From: Candidatus Minthenecus merdequi
GTDB lineage: Bacteria > Bacteroidota > Bacteroidia > Bacteroidales > Paludibacteraceae
DNA: 11,143 nt
Direction: 5' to 3'
Assembly: GCA_018064385.1 (NCBI GenBank)
Contig: JAGHVI010000078.1
Coordinates: forward strand, 1-11,143
A program made the position numbers and the translations under genes. The notes under the pieces are model-generated. The model had not been told where the DNA came from and did not search any database. It saw only the letters and a program-made list of their open reading frames with translations. This document shows positions 7,340 through 11,143 of the stretch, in pieces (the stretch's first letter is position 1; each line of letters opens with the position of its first letter).

Positions 7340-8596
7340 TTATTCGATGACTTTGTGAATATAATTGTGAGGAATGCCATCTTCATATTCTTCGTGCCAA
7401 ATTTGGTAATTCTTCGATTTCCTTGTTTTACCATCAACAAATTTGCCCATCTTGAATGGAATTTCGTATGAAAGTCCGAAGCCAGTGTAGTCGCACCTAA
7501 ATCCTTGCGAGTGAATGACTATTTGAAAAACGAGGTTGTCATAAAGACGCCAACCAACTCCGACACGATAGTAGTTCCAGGCATGCCTGCCAAACAGGAT
7601 GTTGTATTCGTAGAAATATTTGCTTGGACGCTCAGGGTCGTATATGAATAGACCCCAATCAAAGAGAATGCGAAAACGATTCATAGTAAATTTGTTGGAC
7701 CAAGCAATACCTGGTCTGAAACGTTTGTCAAATGATAAACCGCTTTCCTCAGATCGTGCTACAATGTCAACATCCAAACCAACACCTGTTGCCCAGCAGT
7801 TGGTGATTTTGCTTAAATAACCAATGTGGAGACTTGTCTTGACTGGTACATCTTTCCACGAATATTGATCTTTATCCCTGAATCCTGCATCCATTCCAAT
7901 GTCTAACATAAAGTCGTATGGCAGACCCCTTGTATAAGCACTTCTGTGCTCGTTGGTCGGACGTTCTTGATATCCACCAAAATGAAACGAGTAGCCAAGT
8001 GATACGATAGGCGAAATGTTTGGTGAATTGTGTTTGGAATAGAGCCTGCCGTTATTGGTTTTCTGAAAACCAATCTCAAGCATTATCCAATCGTAATCTG
8101 TCAACTTAAAATGTCCTTCCAGTCCAAAATTGCCAAAAAATCCAAAATGGGATGTGTTGAATGGGTTTGTTTCGGTCATTGCTGCCAATCCCAAACCTAA
8201 TCGTGCGCTAAGAACAAAATTTCTATTCTTTTCCCATTCCAAGGTTAACAATTCCCAACGAACGTATGGGTAGAGTGCAATTTCCCAACCCATTTCTTTT
8301 GGATTTCCCAAATATGTGGTCTGTAGAGCAATACCAAAAATAGGTCTACGCCATTGAACTGTCCAATCTTTGTTGTTGTTGGTGAAGAATTCATATCCTA
8401 TCTCGGCACCAAAAGATGGTGACTCTTTGGGTAGTGTACCATAGCCCGTTATTGGGAGTATGTATCCGCCTAACAATTTGAAGCGGAGAGCTTGGTGCAT
8501 TGCTCTATATCTATCCAAATGAATACGAGAGTCGCGCTGTGCGGAGAGCGAGAACAGTAACGAGACAAACGCAAAGATGAGTATAATTTTTTTCAT
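7340..8596 (-). CDS. PagL-like (acyloxyacyl hydrolase family) outer-membrane beta-barrel protein, catalytic residues doubtful
   Basis: 418 residues with a signal peptide (MKK, hydrophobic core, FSLSA then Q20). The body alternates aromatic beta-strands and reads as two halves. Residues about 38-206 resemble acyloxyacyl hydrolase/PagL (GAEIGYEF, W..QWRRPIFGIALQTTYLG, KEMGWEIALYPYV). Residues about 225-381 form a second set of strands (RVGVGWRLYDNLVFQI, DYTGFGLSYEIPF). PagL removes the 3-O acyl chain of lipid A using a His-x-Ser pair plus Glu. The matching place here reads FQKTNNG (177-183), so His and Ser appear to be Gln and Thr and activity is doubtful. About 37 polar residues follow the last strand. 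The gene has its own promoter at 8678-8708. It could instead be a Bacteroidota-specific barrel only distantly related to PagL. Confidence 0.62.
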   Translation of the reverse strand: MKKIILIFAFVSLLFSLSAQRDSRIHLDRYRAMHQALRFKLLGGYILPITGYGTLPKESPSFGAEIGYEFFTNNNKDWTVQWRRPIFGIALQTTYLGNPKEMGWEIALYPYVRWELLTLEWEKNRNFVLSARLGLGLAAMTETNPFNTSHFGFFGNFGLEGHFKLTDYDWIMLEIGFQKTNNGRLYSKHNSPNISPIVSLGYSFHFGGYQERPTNEHRSAYTRGLPYDFMLDIGMDAGFRDKDQYSWKDVPVKTSLHIGYLSKITNCWATGVGLDVDIVARSEESGLSFDKRFRPGIAWSNKFTMNRFRILFDWGLFIYDPERPSKYFYEYNILFGRHAWNYYRVGVGWRLYDNLVFQIVIHSQGFRCDYTGFGLSYEIPFKMGKFVDGKTRKSKNYQIWHEEYEDGIPHNYIHKVIE

Positions 8597-8617
8597 GGTG
8601 TTTTGTGCAAAGTACTT

Positions 8618-8638
8618 ACATTCAGTTTATTTGAATGT
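8618..8638 (-). other. Hairpin in the 5' leader of the PagL-like gene
   Basis: ACATTCA (8618-8624) and TGAATGT (8632-8638) form a 7-base inverted repeat around a 7-base loop. It lies between the predicted transcription start near 8671 and ATG 8596, so it would fold in the leader about 20 bases before the start codon. It may affect translation or be a protein site; no known riboswitch is recognisable. Confidence 0.35.
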
Positions 8639-8677
8639 TGTTAAAACATAGGGTTCAACCATCATCAATTCAAGTTG

Positions 8678-8708
8678 CAAAGGTAATACTTTTTCTCGAA
8701 ATAGCAAA
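8678..8708 (-). promoter_or_regulatory. Full Bacteroidota promoter for the PagL-like gene
   Basis: On the minus strand TTTG (8708-8705) is followed after 19 bases by TACCTTTG (8685-8678). This matches the -33 TTTG / -7 TAnnTTTG consensus completely. The start would be near 8671, giving a leader of about 75 bases before ATG 8596. The promoter sits just past the terminator of the Omp28-like gene, so the two minus-strand genes are separate units. Confidence 0.85.
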
Positions 8709-8737
8709 GAAAAATTTTGATTATTTTTTTCTCAAAT

Positions 8738-8782
8738 GAATAAAATAAAAGGAGCCCCTCCTTTTCGCAGGACGGGCTCCTT
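8738..8782 (-). terminator. Intrinsic terminator of the Omp28-like gene
   Basis: AAGGAGCCC (8749-8757) pairs with GGGCTCCTT (8774-8782). After a C/C mismatch the stem continues as TCCT (8759-8762) with AGGA (8769-8772) around a 6-base loop. Read on the minus strand the hairpin is followed by a T-rich tract (TTATTTTATT), the usual form of an intrinsic terminator. It lies about 30 bases past the stop codon at 8814. Confidence 0.87.
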
Positions 8783-8813
8783 GTTTATAGACAGTATAAC
8801 TGTTTGACGTGTA

Positions 8814-9734
8814 TTATTTTAATTTCATCTCAGGTTCGATAATTTGAAGAATTTCTTTCTGACCCTCGGCTACGCATACAACAACCTTGAGGTCTTCGAG
8901 TACAGCATCAATTGGTTTTATGCCAAGCTGTGCAGGAATTGTATAGGTGTATGTTCTGTTGAAAGAACTGCCTTGAGCGATGTTTGTAATCTCCTGTCCC
9001 CAAGTGCCTGTGATGCAAGTGCGGAGCATGTGCATGTGACGGTATTTGCCGCCTTCAACAATCTGGTCTGGGTTGCCGCTCGCTCCACCTTGCTGACCAA
9101 TTACGTTGTCCTGTAGAATGAATGCGTAGAGTGAATTGGATGCTACGGTCTGTGCTGCAGTGAAGTAGCCACGAACCTTGACAGTGAGAGTGCGAGTAGC
9201 TTTGTCAATCTCGGCTGTTGCAGCGAGGTTGACTGGAGCGTCCATAGCAATAAGTCTCTCGGCTGCCTGCTTGAATGCACCACGGTTCAGAGTGTATTTA
9301 CCACTGAACGAGTGGCGGTTGACAGAGCCGGCAGGGAAGCCTGTGAGGTCTGTTGCTATGCCAAGGTAAGCATTACCCTCGGTTGTGGTATAGGTGTTCG
9401 CAGCGTAAGTGCCACAGTGGATGTTGATACCGAACACTTGGTTTGGATATTCTGCCATAATGTCGTTGACGATTTTGTGATCTTCTGGGCAGTAACCGCA
9501 GTTGATACCTGTGTATTCCTCGATAACTGCATTGCGTTTCAATACCTCTGTGGTCACTTCAAGGCCTGTCTCTTCGTATGTTACGACAGTGAAGGCATTG
9601 TTGGCACATTTAATGGTGTCAGCTGTTGGCACTGGATCTGGGTCTGGTATTGGATCTACAGGCTCATTTTTGTCATCATTTTTGCATGCTGTCAATATTG
9701 CTATTGCAGCCAAAGCGAATAAAAACTTTTTCAT
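8814..9734 (-). CDS. Omp28-related lipoprotein with thioredoxin-like CGYC motif
   Basis: 306 residues. It begins MKKFLFALAAIAILTAC, a lipobox with Cys17. The acidic CKNDDKNE after the lipidated Cys resembles the Bacteroidota lipoprotein export signal, so surface exposure is likely. A Pro/Asp-rich linker (25-36) follows. The thioredoxin-like domain has VIEEYTGINCGYCPED with CGYC at 79-82, the strand FGINIHCGTY (101-110) and a candidate cis-Pro loop FPAGSVNR (Pro134). EEYTGxxCGxCP is typical of the Omp28 family found in Porphyromonas and Bacteroides. The C-terminal part (about 165-306) is beta-rich, with TATAEIDKATRTLTVKVRG-like strands of immunoglobulin type. The role is unknown; a thiol-disulfide or purely structural function is possible. 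It is a single-gene unit with its own promoter (9773-9803) and terminator (8738-8782). Confidence 0.88.
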   Translation of the reverse strand: MKKFLFALAAIAILTACKNDDKNEPVDPIPDPDPVPTADTIKCANNAFTVVTYEETGLEVTTEVLKRNAVIEEYTGINCGYCPEDHKIVNDIMAEYPNQVFGINIHCGTYAANTYTTTEGNAYLGIATDLTGFPAGSVNRHSFSGKYTLNRGAFKQAAERLIAMDAPVNLAATAEIDKATRTLTVKVRGYFTAAQTVASNSLYAFILQDNVIGQQGGASGNPDQIVEGGKYRHMHMLRTCITGTWGQEITNIAQGSSFNRTYTYTIPAQLGIKPIDAVLEDLKVVVCVAEGQKEILQIIEPEMKLK

Positions 9735-9772
9735 AGTTGTTGTGTTGTTTTTGTTAATATGTTTTTGCGGTG

Positions 9773-9803
9773 CAAAGGTACGACTTTTTTTTTATACTCG
9801 CAA
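9773..9803 (-). promoter_or_regulatory. Promoter of the Omp28-like lipoprotein gene
   Basis: On the minus strand TTG (9803-9801) is followed after 20 bases by TACCTTTG (9780-9773), a full match at -7 and three of four bases at -33. The leader to ATG 9734 would be about 30 bases. The TACCTTTGCA box is the same as in the promoter of the PagL-like gene. Confidence 0.82.
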
Positions 9804-9849
9804 GAATTGTGAGATTTTTTTTACCAACTTTGTTTTTTTTCTGAAATGT

Positions 9850-9881
9850 TTTGGCGTTTTCGTGGAAAATCAGTAACTTTG
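9850..9881 (+). promoter_or_regulatory. Promoter reading towards the DUF2971 gene
   Basis: TTTG (9850-9853), 20 bases, TAACTTTG (9874-9881): a complete match to the Bacteroidota consensus on the plus strand. Transcription would begin near 9888, leaving a leader of about 230 bases before ATG 10116. Between this promoter and the divergent Omp28-like promoter lie several long T-runs (9785-9793, 9815-9822, 9832-9840) that may curve the DNA. Confidence 0.82.
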
Positions 9882-9889
9882 CGGCTTGA

Positions 9890-9942
9890 TTGAGATGAGT
9901 CTCAACAAAGGAGGAATATAACTGATGGGACATATATTCCTC
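9890..9942 (+). repeat. Two adjacent inverted repeats at the start of the DUF2971 leader
   Basis: TTGAGA (9890-9895) and TCTCAA (9900-9905) form a 6-bp stem with a TGAG loop. Directly after it, GAGGAATATA (9911-9920) and TATATTCCTC (9933-9942) form a perfect 10-bp stem with a 12-base loop. Both would be among the first 55 bases of the transcript. They could be mRNA structures, an operator, or remnants of an element end. From 9943 to 10030 I see no gene or strong structure. Confidence 0.55.
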
Positions 9943-10030
9943 GTAGAGAGCAGACTTTGTCTTTACAAGGGTTAGCGTGCAACAATTTAGAGGTCTTATA
10001 GGTTGGGTGTTCAAAATATAGCAGTAATTT

Positions 10031-10076
10031 CCGAGCACTATGTGCTCGGTTACTCATAGTACAGCCTTTCAGGCTG
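10031..10076 (+). repeat. REP-like double-hairpin element before the DUF2971 gene
   Basis: CCGAGCAC (10031-10038) and GTGCTCGG (10042-10049) form an 8-bp stem with loop TAT. After the spacer TTACTCATAGTA, CAGCCT (10062-10067) and AGGCTG (10071-10076) form a 6-bp stem with loop TTC. Two tight GC-rich hairpins with a short AT spacer are the form of REP-like interspersed repeats, and no T-run follows to make this a terminator. It ends 39 bases before ATG 10116. A partly similar sequence lies after the gene at 11012-11042. Confidence 0.6.
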
Positions 10077-10115
10077 AATATGCGAAATTTGAGTAATTTT
10101 ATAAAAAAACAAAAT

Positions 10116-10976
10116 ATGGAAAAAACCAGTACAACCAGACTTTTTGATGAGAGTTTCCTTGCGGAGACAGAATCTCTTATGGATTTTATGTATGACCCAT
10201 GGTTTAATGTGCAGGAGATTCCTATTCTATATCACTATTCATCGGTTAAGGCTCTTTTCAGCGAGATACTGATTCGTAAACCAGAGAGTGAGGAAAGGGC
10301 AATTCTGCTTTTTGCTACCGATTCGCGTTATCTTAATGATGTCAGTGAAATTGAATTAGGTAAAAAGATGATGCGTGAGGTGTTTGATAAGATGAAAATC
10401 AATTCGTATGACAGAATTGTCGATGAACTTGGCGAGTTGGAACGTATGAATATCGTTTCGTTTTCTAAGGAACACGATTCTATTCCTATGTGGTCAACGT
10501 ATGGAAATAAGGGTGATGGTATCGCATTGGGATTTGATTCTCAGGTGCTGAAGCAGCATCTAAGGTTTATATGCCCATGCCTATATTCTCAGGAGGCAGC
10601 GGAGGAGAGTCTGCGAAGGCTAATGGATTATTATCTTGCCAAGAAACATTCTCAGAGCCAAATGAGTGATATTGTCCTGCAAATTGTTGTGGTTTGCACA
10701 ATTATTTTAGGGCAAATCAAAAATTCATATTATGAATATGAGAAGGAGGTGCGTTTTATTACTCTTCCTTTCCAAAAGCCTGAGTTTCGTCTCAAGAATA
10801 ATCTTATTATTCCGTATGTCAGGGTGTTTCTTCCAAGACAAGCACTTCGTCGTGTGGTTATCGGACCAAATCTTGATCGTCAGTTGACAGCTGCGTCAAT
10901 ACGTGACTACATAAGGTCTATTGGTTATAAGAATGTGGAAATCATTCAATCAGATGCTCCTTTCCGTAATCTGTAA
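10116..10976 (+). CDS. DUF2971 family protein
   Basis: 286 residues from ATG 10116, which follows an A-rich tract typical of Bacteroidota starts. An in-frame ATG at 10080 would add 12 residues but overlaps the REP-like repeat, so I reject it. Family landmarks: LYHYSS (38-43), RYLNDVSEIE (71-80), SFSKEHDSIPMWSTYG (115-130), GIALGF (135-140), YYEYEKEVRF (205-214) and VVIGPNLD (247-254). There is no signal peptide; the hydrophobic run 186-199 is probably a buried helix, so the protein is likely cytoplasmic. The biochemical function is not established to my knowledge. A conserved His (40), the W-x-x-Y (126-129) and the E-x-E-x-E cluster (207-211) are spaced somewhat like the H-Y-E residues of ADP-ribosyltransferases, which is only an inference. 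It is a single gene with its own promoter, flanked by repeats, and looks accessory. Confidence 0.82.
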   Translation: MEKTSTTRLFDESFLAETESLMDFMYDPWFNVQEIPILYHYSSVKALFSEILIRKPESEERAILLFATDSRYLNDVSEIELGKKMMREVFDKMKINSYDRIVDELGELERMNIVSFSKEHDSIPMWSTYGNKGDGIALGFDSQVLKQHLRFICPCLYSQEAAEESLRRLMDYYLAKKHSQSQMSDIVLQIVVVCTIILGQIKNSYYEYEKEVRFITLPFQKPEFRLKNNLIIPYVRVFLPRQALRRVVIGPNLDRQLTAASIRDYIRSIGYKNVEIIQSDAPFRNL

Positions 10977-11011
10977 GGGGACGAAAAGTCGGTATCGGTT
11001 GAAATTTGTGG

Positions 11012-11042
11012 GGTTATAGTGCTTTTGCCTCTTTCAGGGCGC
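11012..11042 (+). repeat. Degenerate relative of the REP-like element, downstream of the DUF2971 gene
   Basis: GGTTATAGT (11012-11020) is followed by GCCTCTTTCAGGGC (11027-11040), which folds into a 5-bp stem with one bulged T and loop TTC. The order GGTTA..TAGT..GCCT..TTCAGG is the same as at 10048-10074. The copies differ by small gaps, so common origin is likely but not proven by eye. It may also act as a 3' stem-loop for the DUF2971 mRNA. Confidence 0.42.
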
Positions 11043-11047
11043 AGGTG

Positions 11048-11082
11048 TTGATTAATCAAAACCTCAAAATGAATTTTTGAGG
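11048..11082 (+). other. Palindrome and hairpin downstream of the DUF2971 gene
   Basis: TTGATTAATCAA (11048-11059) is a perfect 12-base palindrome. CCTCAAAA (11062-11069) and TTTTGAGG (11075-11082) form an 8-bp stem with loop TGAAT. No T-run follows the stem on the plus strand, so it is a weak candidate terminator. The palindrome could be a dimeric protein site. Confidence 0.45.
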
Positions 11083-11107
11083 AACTAAGGCTGGGGGGGT
11101 AATGATT

Positions 11108-11143
11108 GGAGATTAGTGGTTTGGAGGTTAGTGGTTTGGTGGG
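11108..11143 (+). repeat. 15-base G-rich tandem repeat at the window edge
   Basis: GGAGATTAGTGGTTT (11108-11122) and GGAGGTTAGTGGTTT (11123-11137) match at 14 of 15 bases, and GGTGGG begins what may be a third unit cut off by the window. A run of seven G lies just upstream at 11093-11099. No gene is visible from 10977 to the end. Strand bias (G on plus, almost no C) is marked. Confidence 0.7.

Noticed and set aside
7318..7360. Possible terminator between the convergent SpoU and PagL-like genes
   Set aside because: ATTCACA (7318-7324) and TGTGAAT (7354-7360) can pair, but the loop is 29 bases, the right arm is inside a coding region and there is no T-tract.
8603..8616. Alternative promoter box for the PagL-like gene near its ATG
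   Set aside because: The minus strand reads TACTTTG, one base short of the TAnnTTTG spacing, and is far weaker than the full promoter at 8678-8708.
8844..9876. Plus-strand open frames opposite the Omp28-like gene (for example 9312-9722 and 9502-9876)
   Set aside because: Antisense shadows of a gene with clear signal, motif, promoter and terminator; the second also crosses that promoter.
9943..10030. tRNA or known structured RNA in the DUF2971 leader
   Set aside because: No cloverleaf or recognisable riboswitch core could be drawn by eye.
9754..10038. 94-residue minus-strand open frame upstream of the Omp28-like gene
   Set aside because: It covers the promoters of both flanking genes and the leader repeats, has no recognisable motif and reads through poly-T tracts as Lys runs.
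10062..10076. Second hairpin of the REP-like element as a terminator or attenuator
   Set aside because: No T-run follows the stem; the sequence continues directly to the start of the DUF2971 gene.

Overview
The window looks like a chromosomal segment of a Bacteroidota bacterium, most likely of the order Bacteroidales (gut or oral Bacteroides/Prevotella-like). Four things point there. Several intergenic gaps carry the lineage-specific promoter type (TTTG/TTG, about 20 bases, then TAnnTTTG). Gene starts lack strong Shine-Dalgarno sequences. Two exported proteins are lipoproteins. The gene set itself is typical: a lipidated TamA variant (TamL), an Omp28-like lipoprotein, a PagL-like barrel and exported C69 and M3 peptidases. 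The genus is not determinable by eye.

Layout. (1) 1-228 is the 3' end of a plus-strand guanidino-group-modifying (arginine/agmatine deiminase-like) enzyme. It converges on the next unit across a shared bidirectional terminator at 283-320. (2) 333-6456 is a minus-strand unit transcribed tamL -> C69 dipeptidase -> M3 peptidyl-dipeptidase. The gaps are 35 and 11 bases, so co-transcription is likely. tamL has no usable ATG and probably starts at GTG 6456, just downstream of a TATCTTTG box. (3) 6563-7318 is a plus-strand SpoU/TrmH RNA methyltransferase, divergent from tamL, with its own TATATTTG box. (4) 7340-8596 (minus) is an outer-membrane barrel resembling acyloxyacyl hydrolase/PagL, in which the catalytic His-x-Ser appears replaced. 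(5) 8814-9734 (minus) is an Omp28-like lipoprotein with a thioredoxin-type CGYC motif, with its own promoter and terminator. (6) 10116-10976 (plus) is a DUF2971 protein. It has a near-consensus promoter about 235 bases upstream, a leader full of inverted repeats, and a two-hairpin REP-like element directly before the gene. A degenerate relative of that element lies after the gene. The window ends in G-rich short tandem repeats.

Functional theme. Most of the window serves the cell envelope: an outer-membrane assembly factor, two exported peptidases acting on peptides, a barrel of lipid A deacylase type and a probably surface-exposed thioredoxin-fold lipoprotein. The right end (about 9850-11143) is different in character. 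It holds a single DUF2971 gene between repeat elements and is the most accessory-looking part of the window. I see no tRNA, rRNA, CRISPR array, transposase or complete mobile element. No clear new multi-gene system is evident; the best leads are the repeat-flanked DUF2971 locus and the apparently inactive PagL-like protein.
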